Origin: Micropterus salmoides
Taxonomy: Eukaryota > Chordata > Actinopteri > Centrarchiformes > Centrarchidae
Length of the DNA stretch: 64,000 bases
Reading direction: 5' to 3'
Assembly (NCBI RefSeq): GCF_014851395.1
Contig: NW_024044681.1
Location: forward strand, 2,461,014 to 2,525,013
The notes beneath the pieces are model-generated. The model saw only the letters and a program-made list of their open reading frames with translations. It was not told the DNA's origin and made no database searches. Both the position numbers and the translations under genes were made by a program. Below, piece after piece: positions 23,635 to 34,977 of the stretch (positions within the stretch are counted from its first letter, which is position 1; each line of letters opens with the position of its first letter).

Positions 23635-25940
23635 ACGTTATGGTGGAGTAGTAGTACGTTATGGTGGAGTAGTAGTACGTTATGGTGGAGTAGTAGTAGT
23701 AGTATGTTATGGTGGAGTAGTAGTAGTAGTATGTTATGGTGGAGTAGTAGTAGTAGTACGTTATGGTGGAGTAGTAGTACGTTATGGTGGAGTAGTAGTA
23801 CGTTATGGTGGAGTAGTAGTACGTTATGGTGGAGTAGTAGTACGTTATGGTGGAGTGGAGTAGTAGTACGTTATGGTGGAGTGGAGTAGTAGTTATGGTG
23901 GAGTGGAGTAGTAGTACGTTATGGTGGAGTGGAGTAGTAGTACGTTATGGTGGAGTAGTAGTACGTTATGGTGGAGTAGTAGTACGTTATGGTGGAGTAG
24001 TAGTACGTTATGGTGGTGTAGTAGTAGTATGTTATGGTGTAGTAGTAGTATGTTATGGTGTAGTAGTAGTATGTTATGGTGTAGTAGTAGTATGTTATGT
24101 TGTAGTAGTAGTATGTTATGGTGTAGTAGTATGTTATGTTGTAGTAGTAGTATGTTATGTTGTAGTAGGAGTATGTTATGTTATGTTGTAGTAGTAGTAG
24201 TATGTTATGTTGTAGTAGTATGTTATGTTGTAGTAGTATGTTATGTTGGTGGAGTAGGAGTATGTTATGTTGGTGGAGTAGGAGTATGTTATGTTGTAGT
24301 AGTATGTTATGTTGTAGGATTATGTTATGTTGTAGGAGTATGTTATGTTGTAGGAGTATGTTATGTTGTAGGAGTATGTTATGTTGTAGTAGTATGTTAT
24401 GTTGTAGTAGTATGTTATGTTGTAGTAGTATGTTATGTTGTAGTAGTATGTTATGTTGGTGGAGTAGTATGTTATGTTGGTGGAGTAGTAGTATGTTATG
24501 TTGTAGTAGTATGTTATGTTGTAGTAGTATGTTATGTTGTAGTAGTATGTTATGTTGTAGTAGTATGTTATGTTGTAGTAGTATGTTATGTTGTAGGAGT
24601 ATGTTATGTTGTAGGAGTATGTTATGTTGTAGGAGTATGTTATGTTGTAGGAGTATGTTATGTTGGTGGAGTATGTTATGTTGGTGGAGTATGTTATGTT
24701 GGTGGAGTATGTTATGTTGGTGGAGTAGGAGTATGTTATGTTGTAGTAGTATGTTATGTTGTAGGAGTATGTTATGTTGTAGGAGTATGTTATGTTGTAG
24801 GAGTATGTTATGTTGTAGTAGTATGTTATGTTGTAGTAGTATGTTATGTTGGTGGAGTAGTAGTATGTTATGTTGTAGTAGTAGTATGTTATGTTGGTGG
24901 AGTAGTAGTATGTTATGTTGGTGGAGTAGTAGTATGTTATGTTGTAGTAGTATGTTATGTTGTAGTAGTATGTTATGTTGGTGGAGTAGTAGTATGTTGG
25001 TGGAGTAGTAGTATGTTATGTTGGTGGAGTAGTAGTATGTTATGTTGTAGTAGTATGTTATGTTGTAGTAGTATGTTATGTTGTAGTAGTATGTTATGTT
25101 GTAGTAGTATGTTATGTTGTAGTAGTATGTTATGTTGTAGTAGTATGTTATGTTGTAGTAGTATGTTATGTTGTAGTAGTATGTTATGTTGTAGTAGTAT
25201 GTTATGTTGGTGGAGTATGTTATGTTGTAGTAGTATGTTATGTTGTAGTAGTATGTTATGTTGTAGTAGTATGTTATGTTGTAGTAGTATGTTATGTTGG
25301 TGGAGTAGTAGTATGTTATGTTGGTGGAGTATGTTATGTTGTAGGAGTATGTTATGTTGTAGGAGTATGTTATGTTGGTGGAGTAGTAGTATGTTATGTT
25401 GTAGTAGTATGTTATGTTGTAGTAGTATGTTATGTTGGTGGAGTAGTAGTATGTTATGTTGTAGTAGTATGTTATGTTGTAGTAGTATGTTATGTTGTAG
25501 TAGTATGTTATGTTGTAGTAGTATGTTATGTTGTAGTAGTATGTTATGTTGTAGTAGTATGTTATGTTGGTGGAGTAGTATGTTATGTTGGTGGAGTAGT
25601 AGTATGTTATGTTGTAGTAGTATGTTATGTTGTAGTAGTATGTTATGTTGTAGTAGTATGTTATGTTGTAGTAGTATGTTATGTTGTAGGAGTAGTAGTA
25701 TGTTATGTTGTAGGAGTATGTTATGTTGTAGGAGTATGTTATGTTGTAGGAGTATGTTATGTTGGTGGAGTAGGAGTATGTTATGTTGTAGTAGTATGTT
25801 ATGTTGTAGTAGTATGTTATGTTGTAGTAGTATGTTATGTTGTAGGAGTATGTTATGTTGTAGTAGTATGTTATGTTGTAGTAGTATGTTATGTTGTAGT
25901 AGTAGTATGTTGTGGTGTAGTAGTGTTAGTATTAGTATTA
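23635..25940. repeat. 2.3 kb GT-rich minisatellite with 18/21/24-base units
   Basis: The left part is built of ACGTTATGGTGGAGTAGTAGT units, the middle of ATGTTATGGTGTAGTAGTAGT, and the right part of ATGTTATGTTGTAGTAGT with interspersed units carrying GGTGGAGTAGTAGT. Nearly all units and length changes are multiples of three, so long frames stay open on both strands (685 codons forward, 337 reverse). The predicted products are monotonous Met-Leu-Cys-Cys-Ser-Ser or His-Asn-Ile-Leu-Leu-Gln strings and are not genes. Confidence 0.97.
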
Positions 25941-25977
25941 CTAGCAGTAGAAGTGAATCCACCAGTTTAGGTAAGTA

Positions 25978-26245
25978 GAGCTGCAACTAACGGTTATTTC
26001 ACTACCGATTAATCCGTCACTTATTTTCTGCGTTAATCGATCAGTCGTTTGATCTATAAAAAGTCAGAATATGTTAGATGGCGTCCTTAAACGTCTTGTT
26101 TTGTCCCAAAGATATTCAATCTTTACTGTCACAGAGGAAACCAGGAAATATTCACATTTAAGAAGCTGGAATCAGAGAATTTAGACGTTTTTTTCTTTTA
26201 AACTATGACTCAAGACGATAATAAAAATAGTTGGTGATTAATCTA
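25978..26245. repeat. ATTAATCG-ended dispersed repeat, full-length copy
   Basis: It begins GAGCTGCAACTAACGGTTAT and ends AATAGTTGGTGATTAATCT. Internal blocks TTCACATTTAAGAAGCTGGA and CTTGTTTTGTCC are shared with at least four copies in XPOT intron 1. The A+T-rich palindromic ends suggest a short DNA element (MITE), but the superfamily is not clear. Confidence 0.75.
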
Positions 26246-28384
26246 ACAGGTGTTACTGGGACTCTGCTCAAAAGGTAAACATCTGATATGCAAGAGTTCC
26301 CACCAGCTGCAGAGGACCCTGAACTACACATGAGAGCAGCTTTAAACAGCTTGCTGTCAAATCTGTATATCAACACATTAGCTTTAGTGTTTGAGTTCAT
26401 GCTGATTTTCTTTTAAACATGCTTGAACATGATAACTGTCATTTTCTTCAGTCATTTAATTATTATTAAATGACGTGTTTGATGGCGCTGGGATCAGTGT
26501 GAGCCGAGAGAAACCCTGACATAAGAAGTTATTTAAAGCTTTTGTTTATTAGAACAATCTGTCTTTTCACTCATCTCGTTTGCAATTTATTGTTTTGTTT
26601 ATTCAGATTTGTTTGTTTTCTGTCTTGCACATTCATGCATACATTTGTTTAATTATTTGTAGTAACGTGTGCATAAAGAGTTACTCGTTGGTTTGTTAGT
26701 TTTTCCCAGCAGAAAGCGTAAATGGTGCATGTAGAGAGTCTGTATATTAGGTTTATTCTCATGATTACAGATCTGTGTTTGGGGGAGAAAGGATCTGTAG
26801 TCGTGGTTAAAGCCTAGCGGTGTAAAGTTTATTCAAGTTAACATTTTTCTGGCTACTCTCTAAATAAAGAAAGAAATAACTGATCTTTGACATGAAGTCG
26901 AGTTTTTTCCCTCCACATATTTTTAGTTCAGTTCAGAATCTGAAACCTTCCTCCATCAGTGGTTACTAAGAGCAGCAGAGACCTTCGGGCCGGCAAACAT
27001 CCAGAAATAGTCGTTTCCCATGAAGACCAGAGTCCCAACAGATCCAGGACCAGCTGTGGACTTTAATCCTTCACTATCTGACAGGAAGCTCCTAAAACGG
27101 GACAAAGCTACAGAAAACATTTCAGGTTGCACAACATTCGGCTCAAAGGTCCTTCAAGTGTTCACTTGAAGAGCCTGACGACCTTTGACCTCCAGAAAAA
27201 AACAGCTAACAGCAGTCAGGCAGTAACGTGTGAGGCGACTTAAACTCTGCTTCCTTACTTTGCAAAACAAAATGCTCCGGTTGCTCTTGCAGCAGAACCT
27301 TTGGGACTACCAGAGCACTGCTGACGCATCACGTAGTAAATACACGTGTAAAATAACCCAACAGGTCGCTCGACCCCTTGACACGATACCCGATCCAGCT
27401 ATTCGAGTCAGTATCGGGCAGTGCAGCTCATCAGAAACGCAAATTAACTCATTTATCCACATTCACACACCGACGGCAGCAATTCAGGGTTCATTATGTT
27501 GGCCAAGGACACGTCGACATGCAGACTGGGAGAGCGGGGGATTTTAAATCATTTGTGTGGCGGCATTTTGGGCCCCCGCTGTATAAAAACTCAGCTAAAA
27601 ATCAACCGCACCAGGAAACACTGAAAGGCCAGATTTTATACTGTTTTTAATTTATGTTTACTTTGTTGAGGGGAGTTCAGTTAGAAGGTCACACACACAC
27701 AGCGCCGATTGGAAGTTATCAGATATGATGTTTGATTTGTGATAATTCACACCCAGAAAGTAGAACGTCATTACAAGATGACAAGTTGAAACATTTTTAA
27801 ATGCACCTGCGTCATTTTCCATTTTGTGACCTTCAGGAGAACAAAAGATTTTTTTTCCAGTCACATATTTCTCAAATATAGTGTTGAAATATCTTCTCAT
27901 CCTCGTGAACCCAAGTGTATCGTCACACAACTATTTATATTTATATAAATAAAACAACTGACCTATGAATTTCAGTGCCTAGCAATGCAGTGAAAATGTC
28001 TCGGACTCATGACCTCCTGAAATTATTTCCAAGCTTTGTCACAAAGTCCTGCTTGGTCAAAGTTTTTAAATATATAATGACATATTTTTAAAGAACAGGC
28101 AATATCTGTGACTTGAATGCAAATGTCTAAAATTTATAAGCTGTTTACACAAACTGAGGCTGGTTGTGTATAATGTAAATATGGTTCTCTCACCTGAGAC
28201 ACCTGCACAGGTGACCTGAGGGAGAGCCAATGAGCTGCTGCAGCCACTTTACACCTGTCTCTCAGGAGGACACTGTCTATCCGGCTTTAGACTTGACACT
28301 ATATCAATGTGGGTCCGCTTTTAGGGGAATAAAAGATTGAATTAAAACATTATACGAGGCTACATGTTTGTTTTTCCCAGGTGA
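26246..28384. other. intergenic sequence, no gene recognised
   Basis: No conserved protein frame or RNA gene was seen on either strand. Confidence 0.5.
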
Positions 28385-28800
28385 GCTCGAGCCCGTCAGG
28401 TCAGAAATGGCAGCTGAAGTCAAAGATAACAGGAACCGTTTGTTAGGAGATAAAAAGGACACCGCGGAGACCTTCCGGTAACCCCGGCTGGAACAATACG
28501 GAGCCGTGATATCTCTGCCAACCCCGGCAACCGGACTCCACTCAGGCCAAGCCAAACAAAAGGGACCGACACACCGGGCAGCCCCGGACACACGGGCGGG
28601 GACAGACCGCCTGTTGCCCGGGCTGCTTCACACACGCGCATACCTGTGCGACAGCGTTAGCTCGGCTGGTTCCCTTCTGTCTTTCATTCAGCGGTTTTTC
28701 TGTCAGTGACAAAGTCTGGGTCACTATGCGAAACGAGGACCTGCCCTTGGCATTCATTTGTCTCACAAAACACACTAGAGCGCCAAATCCCATTCAAAAT
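28385..28800. promoter_or_regulatory. CpG-rich patch, possible promoter or first exon of an unrecognised gene
   Basis: This patch is much richer in CpG than its AT-rich surroundings. On the + strand an ATG in good context at 28,407 opens MAAEVKDNRNRLLG and runs 24 codons to a possible donor (CCG before GTAACC, 28,478). On the - strand an ATG at 28,793 opens MGFGALVCFVRQ and runs about 50 codons to a donor (CACAG before GTATGC) near 28,641. Neither peptide is recognised. A strong minus-strand donor, CTGCAG before GTAAGC, lies at about 29,485. The patch may start a gene reading left into the repeat-rich region, but no further exon supports this. Confidence 0.35.
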
Positions 28801-31462
28801 TCTGGCGATTTAAGGTGAACTCGTGTTTCAGTAAGTATACACGTTGGCCTGGACGTTCACAGGGTTGTAAGGAGCTGTTTTGAATACCATTAGTAATTTC
28901 GGCATATATGAGCCACCATTAGGAACTACATTTTCAATAAATTGCTTAGTAAAACCTTCGTTTTGGTTCACAGTACTCGCTATCGCCTACCACTACGCAA
29001 CGCTCAATTCTTTGCAAGAAATCACATGAGAAGTGGTAATAAAAGTTGAATATAAATGAATTGAACACATTTGTGTGCGATTGATGTATGCCGAAACGAA
29101 GATGTGATCTCGATACTTAGTTAAATGATGTTTTTTCGTGTGTATCTGACTGTAAATATCTACGGAATCATTTAATGTGAAATTCCCAATGCAGTCCGGT
29201 GCGGGTGTTCTCCGCTTACAAGAACCGAAGGGCCACCTTTCCTTCTACAGAGCCGAGGAGGGCAGATCATGTTGCCTCGGTTTGCATTTACATTTTCTGT
29301 GAAGTCTGAACCACGAGCTCATAAAATCATTATATATTCATTTTTTCCCGATTTGAGCAGATAGTTAAATAAAACATCTGCGGGTTTTTGTTAATGACCT
29401 GCGGTTCGTGCGACCGAGAGAAATGTTTGTCTCCGGGCGGAGCTGAGGGAGGAATGTGAAGTGGAATCATTAAAAGCAGCTTACCTGCAGGTGTGGGCTT
29501 CATCAAATAATCCGTGTAACGTTAGAAAAACATGGCACAAAAAAATAAGCGCTTATATCTCCCGACCAGGCGGGTTGTTCCGCCTCCTCGGAACTCTTTA
29601 TATCCGACAATCTGAACTCCTGTCCGGCTGCAGAAGTTGTTGTTTGCTCCGGAGAAGCCACTTGTATAAAACTACACTTGACTTTGAATTATGTGAGAAA
29701 GCTGCTGCAGCAGCAGCACAACCTGCAGAGAGCCGGGAGGTTTCAGCCCTGAGTGATGACTGGCAGGCAACACCAGCTGCCTTCAGTGGACACGCCCCAT
29801 TCGGTATCCAAGTTACACACCACAACATGTACTTATACACAGAAGAAGTACTTAGATATTTTGCTTCAGTTAATAGAAATATTCTGTAAGTAAAAACCCT
29901 GCATTCACAATCTTTCAAAGTAAAAGCATGAGCTTACCAAAAGTAGCCTACTTCATGATGCAGAATGACCTATTTCAGAATAATATGTAATATTATTGGA
30001 TTACTACGGAAGACCTAATTCATTCTCTTCATTTTATTCACTCCATTTTCCAATGCTAGCAATTTGTTTTTCCTAAATAACAGGATCATTTTTATCAATA
30101 TTCTCCTGCTCCTCTGACATTGGTAAAAATGAAGCTCCTTTTAATTACTTTCTGTATTTTTATATATATGTATACATTGTTTAATACTGATAGTTTTTGA
30201 AATTCATCCTGATTGTTCACTGCACTGTAACTTTTATTTTATATTAATGTATATTTTTTCAATTTCCCTATGTTGCTTTTAAACTTTTTTATATTTTCCT
30301 GTTGCTTTTATGTTTTATGTAAAGCACTTTGAATTACCTTGTTGTCAGTACTAACATCAGAAATTATTTATTAATTATATTTTGTATTATTAATCTGCAA
30401 AGTAAATCAGACTATCGTAGTATGTAGTATTTGCCTCTGATAAGTATTAGAGTAAAAGTAGGAAGAATGTATGTATTTTAAAAACCTTCTTAGACATGAG
30501 CTGCGTTCAAAATCGCTTCCTATTTGCTTCGTTGTGAGCAACATTTACTCGCCACTATTTTCATTTGAGTGTCTGAATTCTTGAGCGTGAAATTTATGAA
30601 AGCTCCACAAAAATTCCAACAAAGGAAGGAAAAAGTAAAGACAAATATTTCACTAATAAATTACATCCTAGTGAGACAAAAGTGACTTGTGCACTTGTTC
30701 AAACATGAGACCGACATGTATGGAGACCAAGAGGGTTCAATATTAAATACATGAATAAATACACACAGAATAGGTGATGTAATTCAGCCATGAGATGTGG
30801 AACAATCTACATTTTAAACTGATCTCAATTTTATGTTTTTTTTATTCCACATGATGTGATTTCATGTTTTTCTATAAATAAAATGATATAAAATTAAAGT
30901 TATACGAATCTTTTAATCACAGAGAGCCACTGGCCAAACTGTGCATTCAGAAAAACGTGATTTTTATCTTTGTGTCACTTTTCACCTGTAGGTTTGATCG
31001 CTGCACTACTCATCTGTAGACTTCACATACAACCTGCGATAATTACAGCGGTATGACCCCAAAATAAACATTTTGCTGTGATTTCATTGCAATCAATGGA
31101 TCAAAATGATGCCGGAATAAGTTCAAGATGATGCAAATTTGTGAAACATGAATTCATGCTTTGTCAGGTCTGTGAGAAAGACAGCAGGACAACAATTTCT
31201 AAAGTGCTTGTTTTCTGAATGGAGTTCGGATTGATCAGACTTATGCTGTGCTAACTTGCTCACAGCAAAGTAAAACAATAGCTGGATTAATTACACATAT
31301 TTGTGATTTATAATCACAGGTTTGAAGGAGGTGAGTGCCTTCCAGTCAAAACTCAGGGACAAGAAAACAACTCTTCTCTGTGTAAAGAGCATGGAGGTTA
31401 GGACGCCCCCTGCTGGTCAACTCACACACTACAGGATGCTAATGACATTTGTCTTCAGTCTG
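28801..31462. other. intergenic sequence, no gene recognised
   Basis: Moderately CpG-rich until about 29.7 kb, then AT-rich. It holds an L2 tail fragment at 30.2-30.35 kb. Open frames at 29,461-29,918 on both strands overlap one another and are not recognised. Confidence 0.45.
30206..30346 (+). repeat. L2-type LINE 3' tail, sense on + strand
   Basis: It is homologous to the reverse complement of 33,954-34,062, the 3' end of the LINE in XPOT intron 1. Shared strings include CACTGTAACTTTTATT, GTTGCTTTTAAACTTTTTTA and TAAAGCACTTTGAATTACCT. Only the noncoding tail is present. Confidence 0.8.
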
Positions 31463-31610
31463 AGGTGGGAACAAAGTACATTTACTCAAGTACTATACTA
31501 GAAGTACTTGTGCTTTACTTGAGTATTTCCATTTTATGCACCTTTTTATATGTAATATTGCACTTTTTTATTGTACTTTTTCCCCCTCCTAAACATGTGT
31601 CAGACAGTTT
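31463..31610. repeat. ACTCAAGTA dispersed repeat, copy 2
   Basis: Reads GGTGGGAACAAAGTACATTT, then ACTCAAGTACT and TTACTTGAGTATTTCCATTT. It is the left part of the same family as the copies at 20.2, 54.15 and 61.45 kb. Confidence 0.75.
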
Positions 31611-31988
31611 TTCATCCCCTTCCAGTCCGGTGAAAACCACCAGATGTGGTGACTTTGTATGTTGGTGATTAACTGCAGGATGAAGAGTTCCTTTATGGTA
31701 AAAATCCTCCTCCTTAAACTATTGCTGCGTTCCAGACAAGTCATATATGGAGGCTTGGTCAAGACCCCTTGTTCTCGCTTTCTAACATGGTTTTGTGTTG
31801 GTTGGGTGTGTTTTTAGTTGTTTCCTGTGTTACGTTGTAGTTTTGGTTTGCCCTCGTGTTCTGGTCTTGTTTTACAACTGGGACCTGACTGGATTGGGAA
31901 GGGAGACAGAAGTATGTGGAGGTCTGTATTTCAAAAAAAAAAAACATTATTGTTTCTGATGGAATGGCATCAAATACTACTGCAAATT

Positions 31989-32595
31989 TTATATATTTTT
32001 TTGTTATTATTCATTTTGTTCTTTATTTTTTCTCATTATTCATTATGTTTTTTGTTTTTTTCTTATTATTCATTATGTTTTTTTTCTTATTATTCATTAT
32101 GTTTTGTTTTTTTCTCATTATTCATTATGTTTTTTTTTCTTATTATTCATTATGTTTTTTGTTTTTTTCTTATTATCCATTATGTTTTGTTTTTTTCTTA
32201 TTATTCATCATTCATTTTTTTATTATTATTCATTATGTTTATTTTTCATTATTGTTTTATTATTCATCATTCATTTTTTCAATTATTATTCATTATGTTT
32301 TTATTTTTTATTATTCATAAGTCATTTTTTATTATTATTCATTATGTTTTTTTCATTATTTATTGTTTTATTATTCATCATTCATTTTGTTTTATTCATT
32401 GTGTTTTTTTATGTTTTATTAGTATTTTTTTTTCTTATTATTCATTGTTTATTTTTCATTATTTACTGTGTTTTATTATTCATCATTCATTTTTTTTATT
32501 ATACATTATGTTTATTTTTCATTATTTATTGTTTTATTATTTATTATTCATCATTCTTTTTATTATTATTATTATTCATTCTGTATTTTTTTTAT
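31989..32595. repeat. T-rich degenerate minisatellite
   Basis: Repeats of TTATTATTCATTATGTTTTT with variable T runs and CATCATTCATTTTT variants. Open frames rich in Phe, Ile and Tyr across it follow from the base composition and are not genes. It ends about 350 bases before the XPOT first exon. Confidence 0.9.
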
Positions 32596-32869
32596 TTATG
32601 CATAGTTCACTACAGTAACAAAAATGCAAAATACACAGATAATCAATTACATTTTACATTGCCAGAAGCTCAAATTAAATTCAGTTCTTTATTATTACTG
32701 AGACATTTAATCCTTTTTATTTGTTATTGAGGTGCAGCAGTGTTTCAGTTCAAGTGTAAATCGACTGAAGCAGCGTTTGTTTTGGATCCTTTGGGTCCAT
32801 GTGGAATTTTCCCAGTATGATGAGGAGCTGCACAACATATTTACACAGTCACGTGACATTAATGACACA

Positions 32870-33107
32870 TTAATTAGTAAACTCTACCCGTGTGTCCGGA
32901 TTCATGACGTATCCACGCTCCCGCTGACGTAGGAGTGAATCACTTCCTGTGGCAGTGACCCGGATGCTAACCGAGCGGACACGCCGCTTCTTGTCGTGTG
33001 TGAATCTGAACCGACGTGCAACTGATTTCTGGAGGCTTCGCAGCGGCTCCGCGATGAGTTGACGGGACAGGAGGAGGAAACGAATGATGAATTAAGTTTT
33101 CATTAAG
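32870..33107 (+). promoter_or_regulatory. XPOT: XPOT promoter and noncoding first exon
   Basis: The region holds CATGACGTATCC and CTGACGTAGGAG, both close to cAMP-response-element half sites, and an ETS-like CACTTCCTGTGG at 32,941. CpG density rises here and stays high to about 33.4 kb. A clear donor follows (CATTAAG before GTGAGC), which ends the exon at 33,107. No start codon in the XPOT frame is present, so the exon is 5' UTR. It carries an upstream ATG at 32,964 with a 32-codon frame that ends at 33,062. The transcription start is inferred, not seen. Confidence 0.65.
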
Positions 33108-33914
33108 GTGAGCTCTCCTGAACGCGCCCTTTGTTCCGCTATTAGCTCACTTTACAAACGGCTAACGTTACGGCGGAGTTTGTCATCGTGAGATTTCCAC
33201 ACAGCGGCGGTGATGTGATTGACGGGCGACGTTACCGCGATAAACAAGAATAAAAACACAATAAAACCGCTTCTACTTCCCCCCCGGACTGTCAGTATAC
33301 CTGTCTCTGAACGCTCCCCGGTGTTTCAGTTATTGTTACACGGTCAGGATCACCGCAGCAGTCGAGTTTAGAAGCTAGCCGGCTAACGCTAGCTTGAGTT
33401 AGCGGCTAAGTGTATGTGAGATAAGTTGTTAGCTTGTAGCTTCGCGGTGTCAACTTTTATTTTTTGAGGAGCGGTCCAACATCCGCAACACGGGTCATCT
33501 GTGTCGCAGTCTAACCACTGAAACGCTCAGTGGAGCTGTTAGCATGTGTGTTGCTAACAGCAGATAAGGTGGCTAAAGAAAGTGTTGACGCTGCGTTGCA
33601 TCAGATGAAGGCTGAGCTGTCAGCCTGTATTGATCCTCCTCTTCATCAGCCTCCATAAACACGCTTTAAACGGCCGGTTGAAGTAAACACGAGCTGTCAG
33701 CGCTGATCAGGTGTGTTTCAGGTGTGTTTCTGGCCTCTAACACAAACAGGTGCTGACTCACTCTCAGCTCACCTGGATGCCACATTGTCATGATGCTTGG
33801 CTAAAACCCCCCGAGCACGTTACAGGAGGCCACAGCAGCTACATCTGCTGCGATTAATACAACACTTGCAGACTATTAAGTCGCCAGCTATCTTTATAAT
33901 CGATTAATCAGTGA

Positions 33915-34930
33915 ATTTTGAAGGCAAGGCAACTTTATTTGTATAGCACATTTCAACAACAAGGTAATTCAAAGTGCTTTACATAAAACAGCAACAACAG
34001 GGAAATATAAAAAAGTTTAAAAGCAACATAAAATAGAATAAAAGTTACAGTGTTACAATCAGGGTTAAAAGAGTTAAATGGAAAATAATAAAAAGCAAAA
34101 AACAAAGGAAAAAGTAAACAGGACAGTAAAAGTTATCAATAAAAAGAAAAATCTTAAATATTTAATTAAAAGCAATGGTAAAAAGAAAAGTTTCAGCAGA
34201 CCTGCAGTTATCTGGGAGTTTGTTCCAGATATACGGAGCATAATAACTGAACGCTGCTTCTCCTTGTTTAGTTTTGACTCTGGGGACAGAAAGCAGACCT
34301 GCCCCAGACGACCTGAGAGGTCTGGATGGTTCGTAACGAAGCAGAAGATCAGAAATGTATTTTGGCCCTAAAACATTTAGTGCTTTATAAACTAACAGCA
34401 GGATTTTGAAATCAGTTCTTTGACTTACAGGAAGCCAATGTAAAGACCTCAGAACTGGAGAGATGTGATCCACCTTTTTGGTCTTAGTGAGGACTCGAGC
34501 AGCAGCGTTCTGAATCAGCTGCAGCTGTCTGATGGATTTCTTAGGGAGCCTGTAAGGACACTGTTACAGTAGTCGAGTCGACTGAAGATAAATGCATGGA
34601 TAAGCTTTTCCAGGTCCTGCTGAGACATAAGTCCTTTTATCCTTGATATATTCTTCAGGTGATAGTAGGCTGACTTTGTAATTGTCTTAATGTGGCTCCT
34701 CAAATTCAGGTCTGAGTCCATGACCACACCAAGATTTCTGGCTTGAATATGTGGTTCTTAACATTACAGATTGAAGTCGAGCACTGACTTTCAATCGTTC
34801 CTCCCTGGCTCCAAAAACAATAACTTCAGTTTTATCTTTGTTTAATTGAAGAAAATTCTGGCACATCCAATCGTTGACCTGCTCAATACAGTTACTCAGC
34901 GCCTGTATGGGATCATAGTCCCCTGGTGAA
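33915..34930 (-). mobile_element. L2-type LINE, 5'-truncated, in XPOT intron 1
   Basis: On the minus strand it encodes the last part of a non-LTR reverse transcriptase protein, interrupted by a frame change between 34,473 and 34,560. Readable parts include DLNLRSHIKTITKSAYYHLK, SRLDYCNSVLTG and LRSLHWLPVSQRTDFKILLL, a hallmark of teleost L2-clade ORF2 C-termini. The catalytic FxDD region is missing because of 5' truncation. The tail continues to about 33,915, with TTTGTATAGCACATTT and AAAGTGCTTTACATAAAACA (+ strand). Fragments of the same family lie at 16.7 and 30.2 kb. Confidence 0.9.
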
Positions 34931-34977
34931 ATGGTTATGTAAATAAAGAAAAAAGAAAAAACACGTTGAAATTCTCA

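Noticed and set aside
23921..25978. 685-codon open reading frame in the minisatellite
   Set aside because: It comes from three-base periodicity of the repeat units; the product is a monotonous string and similar long frames are open in other frames and on the other strand.
31818..32730. Phe/Ile/Tyr-rich frames of 134-266 codons that look like membrane proteins
   Set aside because: They are translations of a T-rich repeat; hydrophobicity is a by-product of T content.
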